IMG/VR virus record: IMGVR_UViG_3300047319_001839
Span: 1 to 37,059 of that record
Strand: one strand, 5' to 3'
DNA from: a virus
DNA: 37,059 nucleotides
Of this stretch, positions 22,799-30,084 are shown one piece after another (position 1 is the first letter of the stretch; the number at the start of each line of letters is the position of its first letter). The notes below the pieces were generated by a model. The model saw only the letters and a list, made by a program, of their open reading frames with translations. It made no database searches and had not been told where the DNA came from. Made by a program: the position numbers and the translations under genes.

Positions 22799-22817
22799 GC
22801 GGACATTTTATGTCCGC
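22799..22817. promoter_or_regulatory. Palindromic operator GCGGACAT-TTT-ATGTCCGC
   Basis: A perfect 8-bp inverted repeat with a 3-nt spacer. Read on the minus strand it contains TAAAAT, a near-consensus -10 box, so a bound repressor would cover the promoter of the minus-strand operon. GCGGACA/TGTCCGC half-sites recur at 22849 and 22887. The region is much richer in A+T than its surroundings. Confidence 0.65.
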
Positions 22818-22841
22818 GTCAATGTCCATGTCGTTTGCCGC

Positions 22842-22893
22842 TTGCAATGCGGACAAATTAAGCGTACACAGAATGGCCATGGATGCTGTCCGC
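22842..22893 (+). promoter_or_regulatory. Candidate promoter and half-sites for the RHH gene
   Basis: TTGCAA (22842-22847), 17 nt, then TACACA (22865-22870) forms a weak sigma70-type promoter ending 2 nt before the ATG, so the message may be leaderless. GCGGACA (22849-22855) lies between the two boxes. TGTCCGC (22887-22893) lies within the first codons. The layout suggests autoregulation by the same protein that binds the palindrome at 22799. Confidence 0.45.
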
Positions 22894-23235
22894 ACCGATG
22901 AGGTCAGATACGCTCAGCTGATGGCTGACAAACTGGACCTCGATGAGGGCGAGGAACTCGCGCAGGATGAGATCCGCGTCCGGTGTTCAACGGCGATGAA
23001 GGAGCAGATGGAGGCGCTCGCGAAGGCAGAGACGCGAGCGAGGGAGCTGAGAAACAGGAGCGGCAAGGTCAGCCTCAACAGGCTGATGAAGCTGGTGATT
23101 GAACGCTACATCGCGGCCTGGGCCGCAGATCACAAGACCCAGGCCCCGGCGTCGCGGAAGGACGAGGATGGCGTTGAGCGTGCGGCGCGCGCGATCAACT
23201 CGAGGCGGGCGAAGGATGGTCGCGCCAAGACCTAA
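22873..23235 (+). CDS. Ribbon-helix-helix-like regulator
   Basis: A 120-aa protein with a likely RHH (MetJ/Arc) fold in the middle: a strand 'EIRVRCSTAMKEQM', a helix 'ALAKAETRARELR', then 'VSLNRLMKLVIERYIAAW' as the second helix. A basic C-terminal tail follows. Proteins of this fold bind short inverted half-sites, and four GCGGACA half-sites lie within 22799-22893, around its own start. I chose the ATG at 22873; ATGs at 22810 and 22879 are alternatives, and the former would place the start inside the operator. It faces the minus-strand operon and is the best candidate for the early repressor or switch. Confidence 0.65.
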   Translation: MAMDAVRTDEVRYAQLMADKLDLDEGEELAQDEIRVRCSTAMKEQMEALAKAETRARELRNRSGKVSLNRLMKLVIERYIAAWAADHKTQAPASRKDEDGVERAARAINSRRAKDGRAKT

Positions 23236-23297
23236 GCAGCAGCTGTAGTCGTTTGGACCCACGGATCACGGCCGGGGAGTAGGAACTTGCCTGTTTT

Positions 23298-23315
23298 ACT
23301 GAGCATACGTTCAGT
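23298..23315 (+). promoter_or_regulatory. LexA-box-like palindrome upstream of the early genes
   Basis: ACTGAGCATACGTTCAGT is an almost perfect palindrome (ACTGAGC against GTTCAGT). As I recall, the Myxococcus LexA consensus is CTRHAMRYBYGTTCAGS; bases 23299-23315 match it at 14 of 17 positions. It is in non-coding DNA, 84 nt before the GTG at 23399. A gene for a LexA-type DNA-binding domain lies 850 bp downstream. Function is inferred. Confidence 0.5.
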
Positions 23316-23398
23316 GTCAGACAGATCCGTTAAAACCCGGACAGAGCCGAATTGTCGGCCTCCGCTGTGGGCGACGGCGAAAGCGCGGGGAGCATCGA

Positions 23399-23569
23399 GT
23401 GTCGAAGACGGACTGGGAGATCATCGTGGACCTGAGAGAGTCGGTGGACCGCGTTTGGGCCACGGCCCGCCGGCTCGGCCTGCTCCGCCTGGATGTGCCG
23501 GTTCGTCGGCGACTGCTCGAGATCAAGCCATCGAAGAAGCGCAGGTCGGTCCAGCGCGTGAGGGCCTAG
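23399..23569 (+). CDS. Small basic protein, unknown function
   Basis: A 56-aa ORF starting at GTG with GGGGAG 7 nt before it. It reads as a helical protein, 'SKTDWEIIVDLRESVDRVW' followed by 'RRLGLLRLDVPVRRRLLE' and a Lys/Arg tail. It is preceded by the LexA-box-like site and followed 1 nt later by the stop of a convergent gene. The good ribosome site and the tight fit at 23569/23571 support it. It could be a nucleic-acid-binding or regulatory peptide. Confidence 0.55.
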   Translation: MSKTDWEIIVDLRESVDRVWATARRLGLLRLDVPVRRRLLEIKPSKKRRSVQRVRA

Positions 23570-23570
23570 A

Positions 23571-23789
23571 TCAGAGCTGGGTAGGCCCCTCCGACGCCGC
23601 CGGAGCCGCGCGCTGCTCGGCGCGCTCGAGCAGTCCGCGAATGAGGCGCAGCTCGCCAAGCAGGGAGTTCAGCTTCCAGTACCAGCACCACACCTCGCGC
23701 ATGAGCAGGAAGAGCAGGAACGCACCGGCGAACACCGCGAGCGCGATCAGTTCGATCCTGAGGGTCTCGACGTCGTGCGGAGGATTCAT
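23571..23789 (-). CDS. Single-TM protein with helical tail, lone minus-strand gene
   Basis: A 72-aa protein with one strong membrane segment ('LIALAVFAGAFLLFLLMREV'), Trp-rich at its edge ('WCWYWK'), and an amphipathic helix ('LLGELRLIRGLLERAEQ'). The ATG at 23789 keeps the TM near the N-terminus; the longer frame to 23882 covers the leader of the plus-strand gene. It is inverted between two plus-strand early genes, which is the placement of a moron-type gene expressed in the lysogen. Exclusion or membrane signalling is possible but not shown. Confidence 0.55.
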   Translation of the reverse strand: MNPPHDVETLRIELIALAVFAGAFLLFLLMREVWCWYWKLNSLLGELRLIRGLLERAEQRAAPAASEGPTQL

Positions 23790-23843
23790 ACGCGGAGCTT
23801 CCCTCAGCTCTGCCGTGTTGGCAGCTTCATTTGGGAGGTCGGC

Positions 23844-24170
23844 GTGAAGGCCGTCCCCACCGTCGGCGAGCTCAAGGCTCACTGCGCGCAGGTGCGCCTC
23901 TGCCTTGAGCGCTCCTCTGCGCTCGGCGAGTATCCGCTGGTAGAGCTGCTCGCCGCGGTCGAGGGCCTGCCGAGCGACGTCACGTTCTGCACGACGGACC
24001 TGCTCGACCAGGTCGTCTCGCGCGCGCTCGTCGAGGAGGCCTACCGGGAGCTGGAGAGCCGCCCGAGCTCCTCGACCTGCGTCTGTGAGGGCTGGGGCTG
24101 CCGGCGCTGCCTGAAGAGCCCCGCCGGGATGCCGCGCGCGCTCGCGCTGCTGAAGGAGGCGCTCGGGTGA
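23844..24170 (+). CDS. Small protein with Cys cluster, unknown function
   Basis: A 108-aa protein. The GTG at 23844 has GGGAGG 5 nt upstream, and the upstream frame covers the divergent region. The body is helical ('[18 protein letters not shown]', '[12 protein letters not shown]'). The C-terminal part holds '[14 protein letters not shown]', a likely zinc knuckle. Its stop overlaps the GTG of the LexA-like gene, so both are made together. It may be a partner of that regulator. Confidence 0.6.
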   Translation: MKAVPTVGELKAHCAQVRLCLERSSALGEYPLVELLAAVEGLPSDVTFCTTDLLDQVVSRALVEEAYRELESRPSSSTCVCEGWGCRRCLKSPAGMPRALALLKEALG

Positions 24171-24463
24171 TCATCATCGAAGAGCTCACCGACCGGCAGC
24201 TGGAGATCCTCCGCTTCATCGCGCGCGAGGTCGAGGTCGACGGCTTCCCGCCGACCATCAGGGAGATCGGCGACGAGCTGGGCATCAACAGCACGAACGG
24301 CGTCGCGGACCACCTGAAGGCGCTGGTTAGGAAGGGCTATCTGGAGCGCCGGCCGCGGGCACGTGCGCGCGGGCTGAAGCTCACCCGCGGAGGCCTCGAG
24401 CGCATCGCATACCCGGGGCAGCTGTGCCCGACGTGCCATCAACCGATTCGGAGGGCTGCATGA
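24167..24463 (+). CDS. Stand-alone LexA-type DNA-binding domain
   Basis: A 98-aa protein matching only the N-terminal winged-helix of LexA: '[16 protein letters not shown]', '[15 protein letters not shown]', then '[19 protein letters not shown]' and 'RARGLKLT'. These correspond block by block to LexA's LT.RQ, G.PPT..EI, HLKAL.RKG and RG..L. The autoproteolysis domain (Ala-Gly cleavage site, Ser/Lys dyad) is absent. The last 15 residues hold a half zinc ribbon ('LCPTCHQPI'). It starts at GTG after AAGGAGG. It could bind LexA boxes without being cleaved in the SOS response, or control phage promoters. Confidence 0.8.
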   Translation: MIIIEELTDRQLEILRFIAREVEVDGFPPTIREIGDELGINSTNGVADHLKALVRKGYLERRPRARARGLKLTRGGLERIAYPGQLCPTCHQPIRRAA

Positions 24464-24879
24464 CCGAGGCAAAGCAGTGCACGAAGTGCGGAAAGAAGCT
24501 GCGGAGCGACAACACGAAGGGCATTTGCGGTCAGGCCGGACCGTGCGCCAAGCGCGCCTCCGCCGGCGGGGTCGACGACGCCGTCCTGTCGAGCCTCGGC
24601 TTCGGCGGCGAGAGCGACAAGTTCGCCGGCAAGGCTCGCGATGAAGCCCCCCCCGCGACGAAGAGGCCGCGCGAGAAGCTGAAGCGCGAGCCGAAGCCCG
24701 CGCCCCCCTCGTGGCAGGAGCGCTTCAGCGCGCTCGCGGCCGCGCTTGGCCTGAAGCCCGACGCGATGATCGAGGACTTCTGCCGCGGCTGGGTCGAGCA
24801 CACCCAGCAGAAGGCGCTGGCGCCGGCGCCGACCGGGCTCAAGCAGCTGCCTGCTGGAGAGGGTGAGGCCGCGGCATGA
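24460..24879 (+). CDS. Zinc-finger protein with Lys/Pro-rich linker
   Basis: A 139-aa protein beginning '[18 protein letters not shown]' and then '[13 protein letters not shown]', a Cys4 zinc-finger-like start. A Lys/Pro-rich linker follows ('[18 protein letters not shown]'), then a helix ('[15 protein letters not shown]'). The ATG overlaps the previous stop (ATGA). A small DNA- or protein-binding role is likely; no family is recognised. Confidence 0.6.
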   Translation: MTEAKQCTKCGKKLRSDNTKGICGQAGPCAKRASAGGVDDAVLSSLGFGGESDKFAGKARDEAPPATKRPREKLKREPKPAPPSWQERFSALAAALGLKPDAMIEDFCRGWVEHTQQKALAPAPTGLKQLPAGEGEAAA

Positions 24880-25544
24880 ACCCCGAGAAGATTCTCCCCC
24901 CTCCCCTGCTGATGCAGTTCCTGCCCAAGGACCACCGCGGCTACGTGGTGCCGTTCTTCGTCGCGTGGATCGAGGGCAAGCCCGACTTCCGGGTGATCGA
25001 TCCGGTGAAGATGCGTCGGTGCGTGCACGAGAAGCTCTGCTGGCTTTGCGGCGGCCCGACTGGGCGCACCGTCGCCTACGTCATCGGCCCCATGTGCGCG
25101 ATCAACCGGACGTCGTCGGAGCCGCCCTCGCATGTCGAGTGCGCCGAGTACGCGGCTCAGGTCTGCCCGTTCTTGACCATGCCGAAGGCGCACCGGCGGG
25201 AGGCGAACCTTCCGAGCGATCGGCTCGAGATGCCCGGCGTGGGGCTCAAGCGAAACCCGGGGGTCACGCTGGTCTGGGTGACGCGCGATCGCATGAGGCC
25301 CTTCAACGTGCCCCGGGGGCCGAACGGCGAGCGCGCGGGCACGCTCTTCGATGTCGGTACCCCCATCAAGGCGCTGTGGTTCGCAGAGGGACGGCAGGCC
25401 ACCCGCGCGGAGGTCCTCGAAAGCATCGAGTCGGGTCTGCCGCTGCTCTTGGAGGTGGCAAAGACCGACCGCGAGGGCGCGCTCCCCGAACTCGAGCGCC
25501 GCCGCCTCGACGCGATGCAGTACCTGCCGGCAGAGGCGGCCTGA
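24876..25544 (+). CDS. Conserved phage/plasmid Cys-motif protein, unknown function
   Basis: A 222-aa protein with a recognisable pattern: 'CWLCGGPTGRTVAYVIGPMC' followed by 'INRTSSEPPSHVECAEYAA' and 'CPFL'. The CWxCG ... IGPMC ... NR.S..PP.H..CA.YA...CPFL pattern recurs in phage and plasmid proteins that are left unnamed; it looks like a metal site. The N-terminus ('LPPPLLMQFLPKDHRGYVVP') is also typical. Role unknown. It is part of the early plus-strand operon. Confidence 0.72.
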   Translation: MNPEKILPPPLLMQFLPKDHRGYVVPFFVAWIEGKPDFRVIDPVKMRRCVHEKLCWLCGGPTGRTVAYVIGPMCAINRTSSEPPSHVECAEYAAQVCPFLTMPKAHRREANLPSDRLEMPGVGLKRNPGVTLVWVTRDRMRPFNVPRGPNGERAGTLFDVGTPIKALWFAEGRQATRAEVLESIESGLPLLLEVAKTDREGALPELERRRLDAMQYLPAEAA

Positions 25545-25547
25545 GCG

Positions 25548-25850
25548 ATGAGCGATCTCGACCTCACCAACGTCGTATTCGAGCGCGCCCAGGCCACTTC
25601 CGAGGCGAAGCGCCTGCTGCACAAGTACGGTACGCGGGTCGGCGAGACGCCGCGGGAGATGTTCGTCATCATGGTCGAGCAGCTCGTCTTCGCGCGGGTG
25701 CTCGAAGACCGGCTCCTGACCGTGCTCGCCGAGTCGAGCGCCGCCGCGCCGGATGCCCGCCTCATCAACGAGAAGATCCTGGAGCTGGCGGGGGAGATCT
25801 CCGCGGAGCTGATCAAGGCGTCCAACCTCAGAGCGGGAGCGCGGCCATGA
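25548..25850 (+). CDS. Small helical early protein
   Basis: A 100-aa mostly helical protein ('ERAQATSEAKRLLHKYG', 'FVIMVEQLVFARVLEDR', 'KILELAGEISAELIKAS'). It starts at ATG 3 nt after the previous stop and its stop overlaps the next start. No motif is recognised. It immediately precedes the excisionase-like gene. Confidence 0.6.
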   Translation: MSDLDLTNVVFERAQATSEAKRLLHKYGTRVGETPREMFVIMVEQLVFARVLEDRLLTVLAESSAAAPDARLINEKILELAGEISAELIKASNLRAGARP

Positions 25851-26158
25851 GCACCGACGAGGCGCTGTACGGCCTGGTGAAGCGCGCAGTCGCAGACGCG
25901 CTGCGCGAGCTCCGGCACCCGGCGGCAGAGGCGGAGCCCGAGCTCGTGCGGCTGAGCGAGGCGCGGAAGCTGCTCGGCGTCTCCGAGAGCTGGCTGAAGG
26001 CGCGCATCGCGAGCGGCGAGCTCGAGGCGTTCGGCACCCGCCGCATGCGCCGGGTAAAGCCGGCCGACGTGCGCGCGCTCATGACGAAGCGGCCTGGGCC
26101 GGCAAAGGCGGAAGAGCCGCGGTCGGTCGCGCTGCGCCTGCTGGGAGGTCGCCGATGA
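25847..26158 (+). CDS. Excisionase-like helix-turn-helix protein
   Basis: A 103-aa protein whose middle is a MerR/excisionase-type winged helix: 'LVRLSEARKLLGVSESWLKA' then 'RIASGELEAFGTRRMRRVK' and 'ADVRALM'. This fits the excisionase family pattern (L...EA...L.VS..W...I..G.L.A....R.RRV...D). It lies one gene upstream of the integrase, where Xis is often found. The longer frame upstream is a shadow. It could direct excision or act as a regulator. Confidence 0.75.
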   Translation: MSTDEALYGLVKRAVADALRELRHPAAEAEPELVRLSEARKLLGVSESWLKARIASGELEAFGTRRMRRVKPADVRALMTKRPGPAKAEEPRSVALRLLGGRR

Positions 26159-26469
26159 AGCGGTTCTGGCTGAGCTGGGAAGAGACCTCGGACGACTATC
26201 GGCCGATCACCGACCCGCCGAACCAGGCGGTGCTCGCATGGTGGTGCAGCGGCACGGCCGGTGATGGCTCGTATTCGACGCTGGTCGCCATGGTGGAGGC
26301 AGAGGACGAGATCGCCGCGAAGCGCGCGGTGGTGCTCAGCTGGCCCCCCGCTCGGGGCGTCGCGCCCATGTGGCGCTTCTGCGAGGAGCGCGGGTTCGAC
26401 TGGCGTCCGGGTGACCGCTTCCCCATCAGCAAGGGCTGGTCGCTGGAGCGCATCGAGGGACGTCGCTGA
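26155..26469 (+). CDS. Small protein between Xis-like and integrase
   Basis: A 104-aa protein with Trp-rich sequence ('MKRFWLSWEETSDDYRPIT', 'VLAWWCSGTAG', 'AVVLSWPPARGVAPMWRFC'). Small phage proteins with this 'WxSWxxxxxDxRPxxxPP' opening exist in other phages but have no role I know. Start and stop overlap both neighbours, so it is coupled to the integrase. Confidence 0.65.
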   Translation: MKRFWLSWEETSDDYRPITDPPNQAVLAWWCSGTAGDGSYSTLVAMVEAEDEIAAKRAVVLSWPPARGVAPMWRFCEERGFDWRPGDRFPISKGWSLERIEGRR

Positions 26470-27992
26470 TGGGCACCGTCTACGCGCGCGGCAAGAAGCT
26501 CTGGATCGGGTTCAACCGAGGCGACAAGTACGTCTACAAGGCGACCGGGTACGTCGTCGGCCAGGAGCTGCTCGCCAAGAAGGCGCTCGCCGAGGTCGAG
26601 GCGCTCGTGCGCGCCGGCGAGTACCGCGGGCCCCAGAAGACGTTCGGCGAGTACGCGACCGAGTGGGCGCGCCGGCGGATTGAGAAGGCGCGTCACACGA
26701 ACGCGAAGCTCGACGCGCGCGCGGTCGAGCGGCACCTGGTCGGCGCCGAGCTCGACGTCGCCGGCCGCCGCGTGGTGTTCGGCGAGCTCGAGCTGCGCGA
26801 GGTCCGCCTGCAGCACATCCGAGCCTTCCTCGAGGCCTTGGAGCTGAAGAACGTCGGCACAGTGAAGGAGCCCGACCACCTGGCTCCGCGCACCCGCCGG
26901 AGCCTCTACAGCCTCGTGCACCGCATCTTCCGCGACGCCGAGCGCGAGGAGCTGGTCGACAAGAGCCCCTGCCAGCTCGAGCGCCATGAGTGGCCCCAGC
27001 TCGTCGACAAAGACATCAGCTGGCGCGCCGGCGCGGTCTTCACCCTGGCCGAGCTCGAGCGCCTGGTCTCGGACGCGGGCGTGCCGCTCGACCGCCGGGT
27101 CTTCTACGCGGTGGCGTTCCTTGGCGGCCTGCGCGAGGGCGAGATCGCGGCCCTCAGGTGGTCAGCCTATGACCCCACCCGTCAGCCCTTGGGCGCGCTG
27201 CAGGTGCACGCCAGCTACACCCGCCGGAACCGTCGCGAGAAGGCCCCGAAGTCGAAGCTGCCACGCGAGGTGCCGGTGCACCCGGTGATCGCCGCCCTGC
27301 TCGCCGAGTGGCGTCTGTCCGGCTGGCGCGAGCTCTTCGGCCGGCAGCCGACTGCGCAGGACCTGCTCGTGCCCAACCGCGCCGGCGCCTACGTCACCGA
27401 CCTGAACGTCAGCGACAACTGGTCGCGCGACCTGGCACGGCTGGGGCTCCGGCACCGCCGGTTCCACGACGCCCGGCGCACGTTCGTGTCGCTCGCGCGC
27501 GCCGGCGGCGCCGGCGGCCTGCTGAAGTGGATCAGCCACGGGCCGACGAAGAACGAGATGCAGGACGTCTACACGACGCCGCCGTGGGAGGCGCTCTGCC
27601 GCGAGGTCCTGTGCATCGGGGCCCAGCTGCGCGGCGCGGCCGCCCTGCTCCCGCTGTCCGCCGCCGTCAACGGCCGCGGGAGAGGGCCCGGCGGCGGCGG
27701 GTCTACTTCGAATTCCACTACAACCGGAGGTGTCGCGATGGAAGCCAGCAACACGACTCAGAAAAACAGTGCCCAGGGCGAGATTCGAAGCCTCACGGAA
27801 CCGGCGTCGGACGCTCGCCACGACGTCGATCCGCGCGCTTCGGTGACCTCGATCGACAGCGCGAGGCCCTCGCCGACCGCCGATCGTAGTAATTCCACTA
27901 CAGACCGCCGCCCGTTCCGCGGCGGCATGCGCATCGAGGACGAGCCCGATCCCCACCCCGCCAGCAGCCCGGCGGGGGTGCGCCGTGGCTAA
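26469..27992 (+). CDS. int: Tyrosine site-specific recombinase (integrase) with long C-terminal tail
   Basis: A 507-aa phage integrase. The core-binding domain is near residues 55-170. Catalytic residues of tyrosine recombinases are visible: Arg222 in 'GGLREGEI', a Lys in 'EKAPKSKLP' (about 260), His333 and Arg336 in 'FHDARRTF', His357 in 'WISHGPT', and Tyr368 in 'QDVYTT'. A further 139 residues follow the Tyr; typical family members end within about 20-30. This tail is low-complexity and contains the direct repeats at 27711 and 27891. It also has GGAGG and an in-frame ATG (Met424, 27738), so a separate small product is possible. The ATG overlaps the upstream stop (TGATG). Confidence 0.9.
   Translation: MGTVYARGKKLWIGFNRGDKYVYKATGYVVGQELLAKKALAEVEALVRAGEYRGPQKTFGEYATEWARRRIEKARHTNAKLDARAVERHLVGAELDVAGRRVVFGELELREVRLQHIRAFLEALELKNVGTVKEPDHLAPRTRRSLYSLVHRIFRDAEREELVDKSPCQLERHEWPQLVDKDISWRAGAVFTLAELERLVSDAGVPLDRRVFYAVAFLGGLREGEIAALRWSAYDPTRQPLGALQVHASYTRRNRREKAPKSKLPREVPVHPVIAALLAEWRLSGWRELFGRQPTAQDLLVPNRAGAYVTDLNVSDNWSRDLARLGLRHRRFHDARRTFVSLARAGGAGGLLKWISHGPTKNEMQDVYTTPPWEALCREVLCIGAQLRGAAALLPLSAAVNGRGRGPGGGGSTSNSTTTGGVAMEASNTTQKNSAQGEIRSLTEPASDARHDVDPRASVTSIDSARPSPTADRSNSTTDRRPFRGGMRIEDEPDPHPASSPAGVRRG
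27711..27902 (+). repeat. Direct repeats AATTCCACTACA in the integrase tail (attP candidate)
   Basis: AATTCCACTACA occurs at 27711-27722 and 27891-27902, exactly 180 bp apart, both in patches richer in A+T than the GC-rich gene around them ('TTCGAATTCC' at the first). They encode the same 'SNSTT' in the protein. Such repeats at the 3' end of int are what arm-binding or core sites of attP look like. The site itself is inferred. Confidence 0.45.
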
Positions 27993-28842
27993 GCCGCGAA
28001 TCGGGAGCGACTTTCGCGCAGGCATGATGTTCGGGCGGTTGACCCTGATCGAGCCCGCCGCCCCAACGGCAAACGGGAGTCCAACTTGGAGGTGCCGATG
28101 CGATTGTCGTCGGCGTACCGAGCGGGTTGTCAGCGTGTACCAGCTCGCCGGTAGCCGGGGGACACGCTCGTGCGGTTGTCTTCGGCACGCGTCTGCCCGG
28201 TTTCATGGGCATTCGTACAGCGCCGAATATCGCATCTGGGGCGGCATCAAGACGCGGTGTCTCAGGCCGACCTCGCAGAACTTCAAGTACTACGGCGGCA
28301 GAGGCATCACGATCTGTTCGCGCTGGTCGGACAGCTTCCCGGCGTTCCTCGCCGACGTTGGTCGGCGGCCAACGAAGCAGCACTCGCTGGATCGCATCGA
28401 CAACGACGGAAACTACGAACCGGGGAACGTTCGCTGGGCGACCAAGCGGGAGCAGGGCAACAACAGACGCGGCAACGTCCGCGTGAGCATGGACGGCATC
28501 ACCCGAACCGTCTCGGAGTGGAGCCGAGAGCCCGGCGCGCGCCCTGAGCGGACCATTCACGGCAGGTTGGCTTCTGGGGCGTCACCGCGTTTCGCGATCT
28601 TCGGTCCAATCTGGGAGGAGATCGGTCCCGAGCTACTGAACCAGCTCCGGGAAAGCGCGTTCCAGCTGGAGTGCGTTGTCGAGCTGCTCTTCGGTCAGGA
28701 GAACTTGCGAGGCAGCGCAACGCTGATCCGGGCGCAGTTGCAAGACGTCTACGCCGCAATCGCGGCCGCCGGTAGCCAGCCGATCCCCATGCCGAAGGTC
28801 GCGGTGATGTCGCCGGAGCCGCGGGAGATGGCCTGTGGCTGA
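27985..28842 (+). CDS. HNH/AP2-type endonuclease with extra C-terminal region
   Basis: A 285-aa protein. The first 190 residues match free-standing phage endonucleases: 'GMMFGRLTLIEPA', 'WRCRCDCRRR', 'SCGCL', then 'YYGGRGITICSRW', 'SLDRIDNDGNYEPGNVRW' and 'TKREQGNNRR'. The last about 80 residues ('IWEEIGPELLNQLRESAFQ', 'RAQLQDVYAAIAAAG') are unlike the rest and may be the remnant of another gene. The start is GTG inside the integrase end (8-nt overlap). Third-position A/T is higher here than in neighbours by eye, a sign of transfer. Confidence 0.75.
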   Translation: MAKPRIGSDFRAGMMFGRLTLIEPAAPTANGSPTWRCRCDCRRRTERVVSVYQLAGSRGTRSCGCLRHASARFHGHSYSAEYRIWGGIKTRCLRPTSQNFKYYGGRGITICSRWSDSFPAFLADVGRRPTKQHSLDRIDNDGNYEPGNVRWATKREQGNNRRGNVRVSMDGITRTVSEWSREPGARPERTIHGRLASGASPRFAIFGPIWEEIGPELLNQLRESAFQLECVVELLFGQENLRGSATLIRAQLQDVYAAIAAAGSQPIPMPKVAVMSPEPREMACG

Positions 28843-29146
28843 GAACGCGCGCCCGGCAACACCGATGGAGATCCGCGACATGGACCAGGCGCAGCGCCTG
28901 TTCATGTTCAAGGTGCTCGAGGAGCGTCGCCGGCAGGATCAGAAGTGGGGGAAGAACTTCGTCGCCATCGACCGCATGCTCGTCATCCTCGGCGAAGAGA
29001 TCGGCGAGGTCTGCAAGGCCCACCTCGATTCGTCCGGCAACAGCAAGCCGAACAAGGCGACGATCAACGATCTGCTCGAGGAGATCGTGCAGAGCGCTGC
29101 GGTGCTCTCGAAGCTCTACGAGCTCGTGCAAGCGGGATCGCGCTGA
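28835..29146 (+). CDS. MazG-like nucleotide pyrophosphohydrolase
   Basis: A 103-aa protein resembling phage MazG-type all-alpha NTP pyrophosphatases. Key segments are 'EERRRQDQKWGKN', 'MLVILGEEIGEVCKAHLD' (with the EExGE metal-binding motif) and 'LLEEIVQSAAVLSKLYE'. Such enzymes hydrolyse NTPs or dNTPs and in phages may alter host nucleotide pools or ppGpp signalling. The GTG start overlaps the endonuclease stop. Substrate is not known. Confidence 0.75.
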   Translation: MAENARPATPMEIRDMDQAQRLFMFKVLEERRRQDQKWGKNFVAIDRMLVILGEEIGEVCKAHLDSSGNSKPNKATINDLLEEIVQSAAVLSKLYELVQAGSR

Positions 29147-30084
29147 TGGCCGAGACGACGATCCAGTGGTGCGACTACACCTTCAACCCGTGGATCGGCT
29201 GCCAGCGTGTCTCGCCTGGCTGCGAGCACTGCTACGCCGAGGCGCGAGACCATCACTGGCGCCCGGGTCGGGAACGCTGGGGCCCGAACGCGCCGCGGGA
29301 GCGCACGTCGTCGGAGAACTGGCGCAAGCCGCTCAGGTGGGATCGCGAGGCCCAGGCGTCGGGCATTCGGCGTCGCGTCTTCTGCGCGTCGCTGGCTGAC
29401 GTCTTCGAGGACCGGGCCGAACTGATCGGCTGGCGCGAAGATCTCTTCGACCTCATCGCGGTGACGCCGTACCTCGACTGGCTGCTGCTCACGAAGCGGC
29501 CCGAGAACATTCAGCGGCTGTGGTCCGACTCGCACGAGCGCCCGAACGCGAAGACCTGGCCGACGCTCTGGCTGGGCACCACAGTCGAAGACCAGCGGCG
29601 CGCGCACGAGCGCATCCCCGCCTTGCTGCAGGTGCCCGCGGCGGTGCACTTCCTTAGCTGCGAGCCCCTGCTCGAGCCCGTGCGGCTGCAGCTCGACATG
29701 CACAACGTTCAGGACGGGGTTCTGTCGACGATCCACATCGACTGGGTCATCGTCGGCGGCGAGAGCGGAGGCGGAGCGCGGCCCTTTGAGGCCGAGTGGG
29801 CGCGGTCGATCCTGAAGCAGTGCCGCAAGAGCGGCGTGAAGGCGTTCGTGAAGCAGATGGGCGCCTACGTCGTCGATCGGAACGACGCCGGCTTCAACGG
29901 CGAAGACGAGTACGGCTGGCATAGCGCGGTCGAGTACGGCGGAGAGATCCGCGTCGAAGACCTCGACCACGGCTACCAGGGCGCGCCCGTGCGCGTGCAC
30001 CTGCGCGATCGCGCCGGCGGCGATCCGGCTGAGTGGCCGGAAGAGCTCCGCGTGCGCGAGTTCCCCGAGGTGCGCCGTGGCTGA
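29146..30084 (+). CDS. Phage Gp37/Gp68 family protein (DUF5131)
   Basis: A 312-aa protein of the Gp37/Gp68 family. The N-terminus has the family opening 'FNPWIGCQRVSPGCEHCYAE' with Cys19, Cys26 and Cys29, which suggests a metal or Fe-S site as in radical-SAM-like proteins. Later blocks are 'LADVFEDRAELIGWREDLFD', 'WLLLTKRPENI', 'LGTTVEDQ', 'FLSCEPLLEPV', 'DWVIVGGESGGGARPFEAEW' and 'VKQMGA'. The chemical reaction is not established. The ATG overlaps the previous stop; the longer frame is a shadow. Confidence 0.88.
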   Translation: MAETTIQWCDYTFNPWIGCQRVSPGCEHCYAEARDHHWRPGRERWGPNAPRERTSSENWRKPLRWDREAQASGIRRRVFCASLADVFEDRAELIGWREDLFDLIAVTPYLDWLLLTKRPENIQRLWSDSHERPNAKTWPTLWLGTTVEDQRRAHERIPALLQVPAAVHFLSCEPLLEPVRLQLDMHNVQDGVLSTIHIDWVIVGGESGGGARPFEAEWARSILKQCRKSGVKAFVKQMGAYVVDRNDAGFNGEDEYGWHSAVEYGGEIRVEDLDHGYQGAPVRVHLRDRAGGDPAEWPEELRVREFPEVRRG

